Position numbers and translations under genes: made by a program | The notes under the pieces: model-generated | What the model saw: the letters and a program-made list of their open reading frames with translations, nothing else | What the model was told of the DNA's origin: nothing | Databases searched by the model: none | In this document: piece by piece, positions 28,401 through 36,927 of the stretch | Layout of the letters: every line of letters begins with the position of its first letter | Numbering within the stretch: the stretch's first letter is position 1 | Source of the DNA: Planctomycetaceae bacterium | GTDB taxonomy: Bacteria > Planctomycetota > Planctomycetia > Pirellulales > Pirellulaceae | Assembly (NCBI GenBank): GCA_002723275.1 | Contig: PBNZ01000024.1 | Location: 66,688-130,687, forward strand | DNA length: 64,000 bases | Direction: 5' to 3'

Positions 28401-29106
28401 TCCAGCCACGCGTGAATTCCGCAGATGCGATGCTCGCGTATGGATCCAACATGGCATAAACCTGGAAAACCTCGTGTCTCAAAATGTCCTGCCCCAGGAG
28501 CATTCTTGTGAGGATCCATATCGCTAGAAAACCGACCACGGCAAGGTAAGCCGCGGTTTGGCGTTGGCGTCGTGCGGAAACCGCGAAGACCAGAGCAGCG
28601 ACAACGAAGTAATTGGGCAAGACGATGATTGTAAAGGCCTGGAGGTAGTGGCTCCCAACAAATGGACCAATCTGCTCCTGCGGGATTCCCGCCATCATGG
28701 AGCCGAGTATGACACCTGGAACGAACATTGCTGCTGTGAGAGCGGCTGTGAAAAAACTGACTACGAACCGCCCTAATGCCAATTCGCATCGCCCGATACC
28801 GGTTGAAAGAATCATCTCGACTGCGCCAGCTTGTCGATCACGACTCATTGACTCTGCCATAATTCCTGCGACGGCAAGAGATCCTAAGATGCTATAGATG
28901 ATCGCGCGTCGAACGATCATGTCGGCGCCGTTTATCCAAATGTTGCCGCTGGCTGTCCACCCACTTTGCACTGTGTCGCCAAACGCAATGGCGAAATAGC
29001 AGACAAAGCAAAACCACACGAAAGGGCGCCGGAATTGCTGGCAAGACTCCATGTAAATGGTTTGCAGCAAGGCCGTTGTGAATCGAGTGAAGCGAGCGGA
29101 GGTCAT
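25468..29106 (-). CDS. ABC-2 type permease fused to a degenerate M1 aminopeptidase-like domain
   Basis: This 1212-residue protein has an N-terminal half with two blocks of membrane segments typical of ABC-2 permeases (residues about 20-280 and 330-610), including the segment with SMSRDRQAGAVEMILST. The C-terminal half (about 620-1130) has the layout of an M1 metallopeptidase. The catalytic signature is lost: where HExxH is expected the protein reads HLMGM (near 950), followed by SWFGDQIIPANTPG. The downstream zinc Glu of the usual NEG motif is replaced in HAGLPYW. The GAMEN-like loop reads GARSG. Permease/M1 fusions are known in Bacteroidetes and relatives. This copy should not hydrolyse peptides but may bind them or play a structural role. 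It pairs with the ATPase gene 18 bp upstream and ends 3 bp from the converging PKS gene. Export of the lipopeptide is possible but unproven. Confidence 0.88.
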   Translation of the reverse strand: MTSARFTRFTTALLQTIYMESCQQFRRPFVWFCFVCYFAIAFGDTVQSGWTASGNIWINGADMIVRRAIIYSILGSLAVAGIMAESMSRDRQAGAVEMILSTGIGRCELALGRFVVSFFTAALTAAMFVPGVILGSMMAGIPQEQIGPFVGSHYLQAFTIIVLPNYFVVAALVFAVSARRQRQTAAYLAVVGFLAIWILTRMLLGQDILRHEVFQVYAMLDPYASIASAEFTRGWTILQKNTEFPPFVGLIVINRMIWCGIGSIFIALGVWSLPIYVNANRNRSWKRRRASRARPEVSDIVSSLPRTIGPPSFGRQVQQMFCWELRCVSRTPGLRLLLLIAAFSLWWSAASAVTHQFSLPSTDLLLHNTGFYFDKALLAVIVITATDIIWREQSHHVSELVESLPTSDTARLTSKTLVLMFVVFVFWLIAIGVNLIYQLAKGYYQFELPLYFVDVFLFKAPYYLWFAVIAIGANVILRQRYVAMCIVLLIFASEIMLDAIGFYHPIYRFGRVSFFWYSLMDGYGHFGRAHAWLVLYWSLGTAIVWMIALGCYARGLYPPSRLTLLRGAIRRPKFLLSLSGLIAAFICVGIQVWAQSTWNAPWPPVNPDQHMAKIEKQFAAKWRGVPQPKLVSIQGELDLYPSQRRWHFRGTQTLENQSQRNIDRLLVLAEPGLVVENLALSSDATIESVTPELNATEFRLAKELRPNEQIQLEFVTSHAPPEGFSVHAKNDGTPEVLPVELIGNGSSLLNLQLMPAVGYSDRIEHKPRWKRRKYGLREAWRPPPFEAGKNEAHSTAHLGWVDNVDMTIRTDADQTVLHAGKLVRRWTEENGRQAFHFVMDKRNRGWSVILTGRYVEQRFQRDDLPEVTMVYDPRHTFVINEFGHQLHAAMAHFVSRYGPAPFDTFQMAEQSLHYDGMGARSGLAFATEILGWKSDLSVSRGQDLAQMSAHLMGMSWFGDQIIPANTPGAKILHAGLPYWSAALYLHQQREPEVDRRLRLQDTMELFRSRSSMADEEAAFSEEIKDSTILRRKGAILMVYLASLIGVENLESIFAEFLETWRHRSAPYPTSRDFLEHLKNSVDENFHAQIADIFERVTTWRLEVIAANCEPTSDGRWKLTAEIDAAKFITSGEGLETEVPLDTPVWLHAFRGHGFAEDDLIESRLKSLKSGRSTVEWFLDHKPTRFGVDSYLMLPDRNPHNNVLPISGTSDGN

Positions 29107-29124
29107 CAGCTTAGATCCTCGCCG

Positions 29125-30024
29125 CTACGATATAGGGATGGCTTGAGATGATGTGACCAAGTGCGCATAAACATCTTCTAAGTCTGGATCTGCTCTTTGG
29201 AATCCCAAGCCAGAGAGATGCGAATGATCTGCCTCGGTGGCAAATAGTCGAACTGAGAAACTACCTGCATCAGGACGAACGGAAAGCAATCGGTAGCCTG
29301 TTTCATATTGGCCTAATTTGTCCTCGGGAACTGTCCGAGTCCAAACGCAATTCTCGAGCGACTGAACGAGGTTTTGTGGGGAGCCGCGTGCAACGATTTT
29401 GCCGTCTGCCATGATGCCGATTTGATCGCAAATATCGACGACATCTTCGACGATATGTGACGAGAGGATCATGACACAATTCTTTGCGGCTTGTACGAGT
29501 AAACGTTGAAAACGACGACGCTCGATCGGATCGAGTCCAGCTGTTGGCTCATCGACAATGACGAGCTTAGGGTTGCCCAGAAAAGCCGATGCTATTCCAA
29601 AGCGTTGACGCATGCCCCCTGAATAAGTTTCAAGCCGGCGGTCGGCCACGTCCCTGAGATTAACAATGGACAGCTGCTCCTCAACCAGCGCTTTTCGTTG
29701 ACGGAATGAAGTGATTCCCTTGAGCGCTGCCAGATAGTTCAGTAGCTCGCGTGCACTGGCCCTAGGATAGGCCCCCATTTCTTGCGGCAGATATCCGATG
29801 CTTCGACGAGCTTCCTGAAGGTTAGCAAATAGATCGTGCCCGTCTAACGCGACGTTGCCTGAATCCGGCAACTGAAGGGTCGCTAGAATGCGCATGAAAG
29901 TTGACTTGCCTGCGCCGTTTGGGCCGAGAAGTCCAAAAATCCCCGAATCGATTCGGAGATCAACCGAGTCTAACGCTCGAACGGGACCCGGATAAGTTTT
30001 AGAGATCTGACAAACTTCCAGCAT
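29125..30024 (-). CDS. ABC transporter ATP-binding protein
   Basis: This 299-residue ATPase has Walker A GPNGAGKST (residues about 35-43), Q-loop LPQEMGAYP, signature YSGGMRQR, Walker B KLVIVDEPTAGLDP and the switch His in SSHIVEDV. The C-terminal 80 residues are a substrate-independent extension common in ABC-2 exporters. It starts at an ATG and is first in a two-gene unit with the permease/M1 fusion, so the two should form one membrane complex. The substrate is unknown. Confidence 0.95.
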   Translation of the reverse strand: MLEVCQISKTYPGPVRALDSVDLRIDSGIFGLLGPNGAGKSTFMRILATLQLPDSGNVALDGHDLFANLQEARRSIGYLPQEMGAYPRASARELLNYLAALKGITSFRQRKALVEEQLSIVNLRDVADRRLETYSGGMRQRFGIASAFLGNPKLVIVDEPTAGLDPIERRRFQRLLVQAAKNCVMILSSHIVEDVVDICDQIGIMADGKIVARGSPQNLVQSLENCVWTRTVPEDKLGQYETGYRLLSVRPDAGSFSVRLFATEADHSHLSGLGFQRADPDLEDVYAHLVTSSQAIPIS

Positions 30025-30694
30025 GATTGGCTTTTGACTTGTAATGTTCTTGACGGTTCGAGGCTAGCCTCAGCGACTCGGTTCCGGGAATCCTGATCCG
30101 CCATCGATAGGAATAGTGTCGGATAACGGTCATTGTTAACGCGGGGTATGTCTACTGATGCACGCGTTCAGTGGAAACCTTGAGAATTAACCGTAGTCGA
30201 AATCCAAGGAAGTAATGCCGCGATAGGTGGAACTCCGGGAATCCCTATTCGATCGACTGAATCATCAGTGATGAATTCGAACTGAACGACTTTCTCCAAG
30301 ACTTCATCGATGACATTCGCGATGCCATGAATCCTTGCCTCCTGAGAATCCTTTTTTTCAGACTAACTGGCCGTTGGTGAACTTGCAAGGATCTCCTGCG
30401 GGCAGCGCTACCTACGCGACAATATCTAGGTTTTAATAATTTCTTATCGCTCTTGGGGTACTGCCATATCTGCCGGTCTCGATTGTCTCTGGTGACTCGT
30501 AGGAACCAATCATGGCCATCGTTCACGTTGTTAGGAAGCTGGTCAGCGGTGGGGGCGAGTTTCACATCTCGGTTTCAGGTACACCTCTAGCGGTCGTCAG
30601 AGCTGCTGCTGACCCATCACCGATGATCGCACCGAGTGATGAATGAAGGACGCTGCCTGGGCTCACCGGTGAATGATCGATTAGCCAAGCCCCC

Positions 30695-30714
30695 GGAGCG
30701 TTTGGGCACGCTCC
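30695..30714. other. Hairpin GGAGCG/CGCTCC in the noncoding stretch
   Basis: Arms GGAGCG (30695-30700) and CGCTCC (30709-30714) are separated by an 8-base loop. No T-run follows on either strand, so it is not a standard intrinsic terminator. It may be part of a structured RNA or be accidental. Confidence 0.3.
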
Positions 30715-31045
30715 TGTGCCTATCGTCTCCCTTCACGTCGTCCCCGTAAGTCCTGGCCATTTACGTCCCTGGAATGAGTCCGACAGGAAGCTGAAGGAGC
30801 GAAGAGATAGCTGGGATAAAAAGCCTGACATCGCTTGTAATCAGTCCCTGATACCCCTCGAAAATGCTTGCCCCGGGTTGCTCGAGTCGAGTCTGCAGGC
30901 CGGCGATTTGTGCCCCTGAGATCGCTTTTTGAGGGAAACGGATTCTGTAAGATGTTTCAAGTGAATTTTTTACGGATATTTTTAGAAAAAAAATGGATCA
31001 GGGATCGCATGAAAAGGGCATGAGACGTTATTATATTGATTGTTG

Positions 31046-31062
31046 TTGAGATTCGATCTCAA
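31046..31062. promoter_or_regulatory. Palindrome upstream of hemP, candidate Fur operator
   Basis: The site is TTGAGAT-TCG-ATCTCAA, a perfect 7-3-7 inverted repeat 86 bp before the hemP ATG. TGAGA...TCTCA half-sites occur in Fur boxes of several proteobacteria, and hemP genes are classic Fur targets. It shares 13 of 17 bases with the palindrome in the NRPS/PKS control region. The regulator is inferred. Confidence 0.5.
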
Positions 31063-31148
31063 TATGCGACTTGCAGTCGTGGGGGCCAAGTTCGCCACCA
31101 CTTCCTGATATCATACTAACCTAATGTATTTTCGAAACGGATTGATTG

Positions 31149-31334
31149 ATGACCACTACAGCACCAAGACCCGTCCAGGATACTTCTTCAGTAGCGGCGC
31201 AGATCCCCGAAAGCGCGCAGACTATTGATTCGGAAGATCTACTTAAAGGCTCGCGGCAACTGTTCATAACCCATCGGGGTTCGATCTATCGATTGCTAGA
31301 AACTCGAAATGGCAAGCTGATTTTGCAAAAGTGA
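31149..31334 (+). CDS. hemP: Hemin uptake protein HemP family
   Basis: This 61-residue protein has the family signature in its C-terminal half: DSEDLLKGSRQLFITHRG followed by IYRLLETRNGKLILQK, matching the HemP pattern of a DS-x-x-LL start, an I-x-H-x-G centre and a TR-x-GKLIL-x-K end. HemP/HmuP proteins accompany haem uptake genes and are linked to their regulation; the biochemical role is poorly defined. The ATG at 31149 is preferred over the TTG at 31146. No haem receptor or transporter gene lies beside it. The next gene is an unrelated PEP-CTERM protein 30 bp downstream. A candidate Fur site lies upstream. Confidence 0.85.
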   Translation: MTTTAPRPVQDTSSVAAQIPESAQTIDSEDLLKGSRQLFITHRGSIYRLLETRNGKLILQK

Positions 31335-31364
31335 CCGTTAATGTGTCGGTTCAGGATTGTCTGC

Positions 31365-32420
31365 ATGGTATCAAAGTGGATTCGTAATTCGGTTGCCCTG
31401 TGTTTCCTTTTGTTTTCCACCTTCGTACAGGCTCAGGATAGCGCGGTCATTAACTTCACGGCGAAGCTGGAAGCCCTCACTGCAACCAACTTTGACGATC
31501 CGTTGGCTTCTGGGCCTCTTGCATTTTTTGCCGCGATTCAACCCGACATCTTGCGTCTCGACGGCCAGATTTGGCTGCAGGATTATAAAGGCGATGGTGT
31601 CTATTCGGCTGGTTTTAATAACGTCACTGGAAACAGGATCCTGATCCACAGCCCGTTGTTAGAGCGTATCGAAGCCCAGACCTGGCGGGCTGAGGATGCA
31701 TCGGATTTTGCTGACGAGCAGGGGGGCCCGGTGGAGCTATCGGGAACAGCCGTTTCGCAGCGCACAAAGTGGTTACTCCCTGATGATACGCCGAATGGCG
31801 TTTTCCAGGTGGGTATTGCTGGTGGTGAGATAACTGGTCTCGAATACCTGTATGACACATCGGTGAATAGTGGTGTGTTATTTTCTGACCCAGACGATGG
31901 GGCATCCAATCCGAACCTTTTCGATATTCGTCTCGACGTATTTGACATTGTCGGTGACGGAAGCAGCTTTGCGAGTCCGCAAAAATTTGCTGCAGGGACG
32001 CAGGGGTTTCTTGATGCTGCTTTTGGATTGAACACCGCTCTGGACTCGACGACCGACATCAACGGTTCATTTGGCGCATTTGCTCCTGGCACGGCTGAAT
32101 CGACCGTCGGCAATTCGACGATCGGAAAACTTATTAATGAGATCAACAACAACACGGATGAGAATGGTGGAAACACAGCAAACATCAGCAATGATGGACG
32201 CCATAATGGAGATACTGGCATTGGTTTGATTACCAATCCCGACCAGGGCGATGGATATCTTGATGACATCTTTGCGGCGACTACCGGAGACCTACATGTT
32301 TTTAACAGTGTTTCCGACTTGGATGTCTCGATTACAGTGACTCAAGTGCCGGAGCCAGCAACATCGACATTGTCGCTGTTGGCGATCATTGCGGTCATGG
32401 TTTTTCGCAGGCGGTTTTGA
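31365..32420 (+). CDS. PEP-CTERM sorting domain protein, exported
   Basis: The protein has about 351 residues. The ATG at 31365 gives a clean signal peptide (MVSKWIRNSVALCFLLFSTF, cut near VQAQ); an earlier in-frame ATG at 31341 adds eight unlikely residues. The body is acidic and rich in Asn, Asp, Gly and Ser, with no catalytic domain I recognise. The C-terminus is a textbook PEP-CTERM tail: VPEPATSTLSLLAIIAVMV and then RRRF. Such proteins are processed by an exosortase and sent to the envelope or extracellular matrix. The genome should therefore encode an exosortase, not seen here. The function of the body is unknown. Confidence 0.87.
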   Translation: MVSKWIRNSVALCFLLFSTFVQAQDSAVINFTAKLEALTATNFDDPLASGPLAFFAAIQPDILRLDGQIWLQDYKGDGVYSAGFNNVTGNRILIHSPLLERIEAQTWRAEDASDFADEQGGPVELSGTAVSQRTKWLLPDDTPNGVFQVGIAGGEITGLEYLYDTSVNSGVLFSDPDDGASNPNLFDIRLDVFDIVGDGSSFASPQKFAAGTQGFLDAAFGLNTALDSTTDINGSFGAFAPGTAESTVGNSTIGKLINEINNNTDENGGNTANISNDGRHNGDTGIGLITNPDQGDGYLDDIFAATTGDLHVFNSVSDLDVSITVTQVPEPATSTLSLLAIIAVMVFRRRF

Positions 32421-32634
32421 GTCTCGCATCGTCGTGGGCGAATCGTGCCGGGAGCGAGTAATACCTGCAAAAATCCAGTATTCTTCTTAATGGGAAGCGA
32501 TAACGTTCCGGGGCGTGCAGGACCGACGCCGATAAGGCGTATAGATTTCTTTGTTTGTTCTTCGGTGGGTGGCTTCTCGATCGACGAGACCCCTCGATTG
32601 CTCGTGGGGTCCCGCGGTGACTCTCACGCCGGCT

Positions 32635-33336
32635 CTACGGTTGCGGAGCAACGTCGTAGTACGATCCGGCGACTTCGCGTTCTGCCAGCAACACGTTCTT
32701 GGCAACTTCGCGACCAGCTTGCTCAGCGCTCTCGGCGTTGCCACCGAAATCCCAGCACCAGCCCTTGTACTTACCGGCAAGCGACTCAACGACCACTCCG
32801 TTCGACGTGAGTGTGATGTCCCAGAAACTGGTCGGTCCGATCTTGTTGGTGAGCCGTAGGCACTCGGACACCGTTAATGTCTGGCCTTCGGGTCTTGTCG
32901 GGGCCGTCTCGTCGACACTCAGCACGCGTCCTTGCTGAGGACCGCCGGCCGCAACAATCACGTATCCCCGATCGGTTTCCACGAGTTGCCAATAGGAGCT
33001 TGCCAACGGCGTTTTGGCCATGATCACGCTATCCACGGCTGCATCGTCGCCCTTGCCAGGGTGCTTGCCTTGGCTGTCGATATACCAGCCCTTGAACCGA
33101 GAAACTTTGGGGCTGAATGATCGTGGTCGACTGACGCTTTTTACCTTGGCGTCCAAGCCGGCGTCTTTTTTCCAGTCTGCTGACAGGTTCGCACCATCCT
33201 GGTCGCGCAACCCTTTGATGAAGGCGGCATTTCCGTCTGCAGGTTCAGCGGCATAACTCACTATGGGGCTAATCGCCATTGCCAAACAGACGACTGACAG
33301 CAGCGTAAAAGGGCGCCGCTTCTGATTGATCTTCAT
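32635..33336 (-). CDS. Secreted protein of unknown function
   Basis: This 233-residue protein has a good signal peptide (KRRPFTLLSVVCLAMAISPI, cut after SYA). A clear AGGAG lies at 33346-33350, nine bases before the ATG, one of the few strong ribosome sites in the window. The mature part has aromatic and Gly-rich segments (SRFKGWYIDSQGK, SYWQLVETDRGYVIVAAGG, GWCWDFGG) spaced in a way that faintly recalls a beta-trefoil or lectin-like fold; that is a guess. It stands alone between converging neighbours. Confidence 0.75.
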   Translation of the reverse strand: MKINQKRRPFTLLSVVCLAMAISPIVSYAAEPADGNAAFIKGLRDQDGANLSADWKKDAGLDAKVKSVSRPRSFSPKVSRFKGWYIDSQGKHPGKGDDAAVDSVIMAKTPLASSYWQLVETDRGYVIVAAGGPQQGRVLSVDETAPTRPEGQTLTVSECLRLTNKIGPTSFWDITLTSNGVVVESLAGKYKGWCWDFGGNAESAEQAGREVAKNVLLAEREVAGSYYDVAPQP

Positions 33337-33731
33337 CGCTCGTAACTCCTAACAAACAATACCGCGGGGTTTTCATCGGGACTGTGCCTGAAACGATTTT
33401 AGGCGTATTTCCGCCACCATGTTACATTGTCGAGCCCCCGCCTGTGCTTCGAACCTCCTGAAAATCCTGCGAATTTCAACATTTCCGAGACGGGAGTTTA
33501 CTTGGCGTTGCTACGAAGAGCGATCGAATCTCATTTTAGGTGTCATTCTTAAGGTACGCCGCAGCTCAGAGATGTCGGGGCAAGAGCGAAAGCGATCGAG
33601 CCGATGCAGTCATCAGACGCGATAGCTCTCAAATTGATTCCTGAAAAAGATTAGGGAGTCGATTCGCTTCGGTATCTTTTATACTCAGGGCTCAGACGAC
33701 GAATCAGGTTTTGTTCCGGAATGTCCTTCTG

Positions 33732-35141
33732 ATGAGAAAGAGTGCGATGAGCGCGGAAATAAGTCGACGGGGTTTTATCGCCAATTCAGTGGGTTCGACG
33801 GTTGCAGGCGCTGCTCTCGGTCAGGTTTCGGTTGCAGCTGAACAACCGGGGGAATTGCGGCTGTCGACGTTTCGGTATGACGTAACGCCGCCGGTGGGGC
33901 ATTCTCTTTGCGGTGGTTGGATTAAGCCTGTTGTGGGGATGGATGATCCCTTGGAAGCGATCGGCTATGTGCTGCTGGGCGCAGGCAAGCCGATTGTGGT
34001 GTGTGCTGTGGATTGGACCGGCATTATGAACTCCGCCCATCTGCAGTGGCGTCAGGTTTTGGCCGACGCGGCGCAGACAACCGTGGATCGCGTAGCCGTA
34101 CAAAGCGTGCATCAACATAACGCCCCCTTTGCTTGCATGGATGCGGAAGAAATTGTGCTGGCTCAGGGCGACCTGCCGCATATTATCGAGCCTGGTTTTT
34201 TTCGGCGTTGTCTAGATGCGGGCCATAAAGCGGTCGCCGAATCTATCAAGAAGACGGTTCCAGTCACCCAGATCGCTCATAGTGAAGCTCGCATTGAAAA
34301 GGTCGCTGGGAATCGGCGAATCATTGGCCTCAATGGCAAGGTAATGTCACAGCGAGGTAGCTCATCGCGAAATCCCGATCACCAACGCCTTCCCGAGGGC
34401 CTGATTGATCCAATGCTCAAGACGGTAGCGTTTTACAATGGCGAAAAAAAAATTGTGGCTTCGCATTATTACGCGTGTCATCCGATGAGCTATTACGGTG
34501 ACGGGATGGTCAGCGCCGACTTCTGTGGGCTGGCGCGGCGTCGAAGACAGGAACAAGAACCAGGTTGTGTTCACCTCTACTTCAATGGGTGTGGCGGCAA
34601 CATCGGCGCCGGCAAGTACAACGATGGTTCGAAAGAAGCACGCGTCGAATTGACGAAGAGGATGTTTGATGGGATCGTCGCGTCGGAGTCAGAACTCAAG
34701 CCACTGCCTATTAAATCGGTGGCGTGGGAAACAATGGATATCCTGCCAGTGCTCAACACCGCGTTTGATGAAGAGCGATTGATGGCTGGAATCTCCGACA
34801 AAAACAACCGAGTGGTGGCGCGAAACCGGCCCGCCTACACCGTTGCCTTCATGCGACGAATCAAGGCGAAGCGGCCAATCACGCTGAGTGCCTTGAATGT
34901 GAATGATGTTTCCATGCTGCACCTTCCCGCTGAGTGTTTTGTTGAATACCAGTTCCGGGCGCAGGCAGCGGGGGGAAGTCGATTTGTCGCCTGTGCCGCA
35001 TACGGCGATGGAGGCCCTTGGTATATTCCGACCGAGGAAGCATATCCCCAAGGAGGCTACGCGGTAAGTATGGCTTGGTGTGCACCGGAGGTGGATCAGC
35101 TTCTTTCTGATGGGATTCGGTCACTGCTTCCCGTGGGCTAA
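33732..35141 (+). CDS. Neutral/alkaline ceramidase-like enzyme, Tat-exported
   Basis: The protein has about 469 residues from the ATG at 33732; the ATG at 33747 is equally possible. The N-terminus is a Tat signal (SRRGFIANSVGSTVAGAALG). The body matches the neutral/alkaline non-lysosomal ceramidase N-terminal family found often in planctomycetes: the early segment FRYDVTPPVGHSLCGG, a possible metal-site segment VQSVHQHNAPF, YACHPMSYYG, and FNGCGGNIGAGKY near a predicted active site. True ceramidases are longer (about 650 residues) and carry an extra C-terminal domain that is absent here. The substrate is therefore uncertain: sphingolipid or another amide. Confidence 0.8.
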   Translation: MRKSAMSAEISRRGFIANSVGSTVAGAALGQVSVAAEQPGELRLSTFRYDVTPPVGHSLCGGWIKPVVGMDDPLEAIGYVLLGAGKPIVVCAVDWTGIMNSAHLQWRQVLADAAQTTVDRVAVQSVHQHNAPFACMDAEEIVLAQGDLPHIIEPGFFRRCLDAGHKAVAESIKKTVPVTQIAHSEARIEKVAGNRRIIGLNGKVMSQRGSSSRNPDHQRLPEGLIDPMLKTVAFYNGEKKIVASHYYACHPMSYYGDGMVSADFCGLARRRRQEQEPGCVHLYFNGCGGNIGAGKYNDGSKEARVELTKRMFDGIVASESELKPLPIKSVAWETMDILPVLNTAFDEERLMAGISDKNNRVVARNRPAYTVAFMRRIKAKRPITLSALNVNDVSMLHLPAECFVEYQFRAQAAGGSRFVACAAYGDGGPWYIPTEEAYPQGGYAVSMAWCAPEVDQLLSDGIRSLLPVG

Positions 35142-35203
35142 TCCGTCGCTCGGTATTGTGAGAATCGAAGGCCTTTCACCAGGCGCCTTTCACCACCTGT
35201 CGG

Positions 35204-35650
35204 CTAGCGCCGTGATCCGCTGACGGTGAAGTTGCAAATGTTGTTGCCTTCCTTGACCGTGCACTGCAGCGTGGATGTTGCGTATGTCGCGTAGTCTTTA
35301 TTCACGTGTCGCCCGTGGTTTTGAGGACTTGGGTCTCCTGGATTCTGTGGCATCAAAAAAGGAGTTGGCATGATCGCTTGAATGACCACAACTTTGTGCT
35401 CTCCCGCTACGGCACCATCGCCGGCTTCAAACGTTCCCAGTTCATAGTTGCCATTGCGATCAATCTTTCCGCGAGCCGTCAGCTCATGTTGTCGATTGTA
35501 GAATTCGATTGAGCCAAATCGGACGGGAACTCCGTCTTCGAATTGCACTTTTCCGGTCGTCGGATACGTAGGAAGCTGATCCGAATTGCAACCGGTAATC
35601 GCCAGAGTGCAAAGAATCACAGTCGCTGGGAGAATCTGCTGAAATACCAT
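35204..35650 (-). CDS. Small lipoprotein of the planctomycete type
   Basis: This 148-residue protein starts at the ATG at 35650. An open frame extends further upstream but overlaps the DUF1559 gene, so I use the start that gives the lipoprotein signal. The signal is MVFQQILPATVILCTLAITG followed by the lipid-bearing Cys. The mature part has a carboxypeptidase-regulatory-like beta-sandwich pattern (TGKVQFEDGVPVRFGSIEFY, KIDRNGNYELGTF). It lies 13 bp after the DUF1559 gene, an arrangement seen repeatedly in planctomycetes. The role is unknown. Confidence 0.82.
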   Translation of the reverse strand: MVFQQILPATVILCTLAITGCNSDQLPTYPTTGKVQFEDGVPVRFGSIEFYNRQHELTARGKIDRNGNYELGTFEAGDGAVAGEHKVVVIQAIMPTPFLMPQNPGDPSPQNHGRHVNKDYATYATSTLQCTVKEGNNICNFTVSGSRR

Positions 35651-35663
35651 TTTCAGATCAGTC

Positions 35664-36674
35664 TTAACGAGGGAACGAATCCGGACCGCCACCGTTGTTA
35701 CGGTGTGATAACTTCTCGAGTAGCCGGGTGCTCGTATCCGTTGCGAGCGTGACGACAGAGCAGTCCGCCATGGCAAAATTGCAGACTCCCGGGTGGGCAC
35801 TGCCGAATGCCAATGGGCTTGCGTACTCGTCAGTTGGACCAAAGGCGATGGGAGCACCAGGACCTGCAATGCGGGCAAAGCCCCCGAGGTAATCGCCATC
35901 GAATGCAGGTGGATCATCGGGGAATTTTTGAAGACGCGATCGTGGTACGTGTCGCTCACCAAGCAAAATGGTTTTACTCATCCCATCCTTGATCTTCTTG
36001 TCAGAGATGCGGTCAATCCAGCTAACCGGTTGATTTGCGTGGCAGGCCGGACGGCTTGTGATAATGACGCCTGTTCCATTTCCACCATAGTAGAAATCAC
36101 TTGATCTTCCCGTCGCGCCGGGACTCATGTCACCGTGATTCCCGGCGTAGTCCGTCGCGATGCCGGTTATGATCTCAGAGGAATCGTTGTCTGTTGTGGT
36201 GTAAACGCAGCCGCAAGCAGCTCTTGTTGTCGTGAGCTTTCCCTTGGCCACCTCTCGGCTTACCTCTGCTCGATCAAGCCCTCTGCGGGATGGGCAGAGG
36301 AACCCAGCGATCTGAGGATTGCGAGCCTCATCTGAGTTTTCGTGCCAGGGGCGATAGAGATTCCATTTCGCGTAGACGTGCTCTTCCTCAAGGTAAGGCA
36401 ATATTCTGACAAGCCAGGTGGCTTCAGCGCCCCCACATTGATTCGAGTCGCCTGGACGCGACATCAGTCGCGCTGGTGGGAAGGCCTGGTGAGTTGAGTG
36501 ATGGTTCTCGGTGGCAACGGCTAACTGTCGCAAGCGATTCACGCATTGCGTGCGACGAGCGGCTTCTCGTGCCGAACTGATTGCCGGCATTAGCATCGCC
36601 GCCAAAAGTCCAATAATGACAATGACGATCAGCAGCTCGATAAGCGTGAATGCTTTTTGATGTCTTCGTGTCAT
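35664..36674 (-). CDS. DUF1559 protein with prepilin-type N-terminus
   Basis: The protein has about 336 residues from the ATG at 36674; in-frame starts exist further upstream. The N-terminus is a type IV pilin-like leader and helix (KAFTLIELLIVIVIIGLLAA), followed by the conserved block PAISSAREAARRTQCVNRLR found in this family. Near the C-terminus the family's usual ending is present (FAMADCSVVTLA). DUF1559 proteins occur in large numbers in planctomycetes and are thought to form pseudopilus-like or surface structures; their function is not established. It is the first gene of a pair with the lipoprotein. Confidence 0.9.
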   Translation of the reverse strand: MTRRHQKAFTLIELLIVIVIIGLLAAMLMPAISSAREAARRTQCVNRLRQLAVATENHHSTHQAFPPARLMSRPGDSNQCGGAEATWLVRILPYLEEEHVYAKWNLYRPWHENSDEARNPQIAGFLCPSRRGLDRAEVSREVAKGKLTTTRAACGCVYTTTDNDSSEIITGIATDYAGNHGDMSPGATGRSSDFYYGGNGTGVIITSRPACHANQPVSWIDRISDKKIKDGMSKTILLGERHVPRSRLQKFPDDPPAFDGDYLGGFARIAGPGAPIAFGPTDEYASPLAFGSAHPGVCNFAMADCSVVTLATDTSTRLLEKLSHRNNGGGPDSFPR

Positions 36675-36927
36675 GGCGATCTCGGGCAAAGGGCGAACCA
36701 TCGATTTTATCATAGTTGATCGGACTTCACCCCTGCGGAAAATGATAGGCGTTTGCCGGAAAAACAGCAATAACTTGGGAGCTGGAAAGCCGTTGTAATC
36801 CCTGCGACTATTTTACCCGGTTGATTCGTCCCACTGATCCGCTCACCGCGAAATGAAGAAGTTGGGGACCAGTGAATTCGCGATGAAACCTTTGGTATTC
36901 CGCGGGCACTGAGGGTCGGGTTTGGTT

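Larger units (their letters stand above)
30025..31148. other. 1.1-kb stretch without a recognisable gene
   Basis: Short open frames exist on both strands (for example 30245-30565 minus and 30716-30919 plus), but their translations show no domain, signal peptide or plausible composition, so I do not call them. The right end holds an AT-rich promoter-like segment and the palindrome before hemP. A hairpin lies at 30695-30714. The stretch may hold a decayed gene or an untranslated RNA; nothing is decisive. Confidence 0.5.

Noticed and set aside
30245-30565. Possible 106-residue gene
   Set aside because: Arg/Ser/Lys-rich translation with no conserved pattern, ribosome site or neighbour; likely chance.
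35651-35962. Longer N-terminus for the small lipoprotein
   Set aside because: It would overlap the DUF1559 gene by about 300 bp and bury the lipoprotein signal inside the protein.
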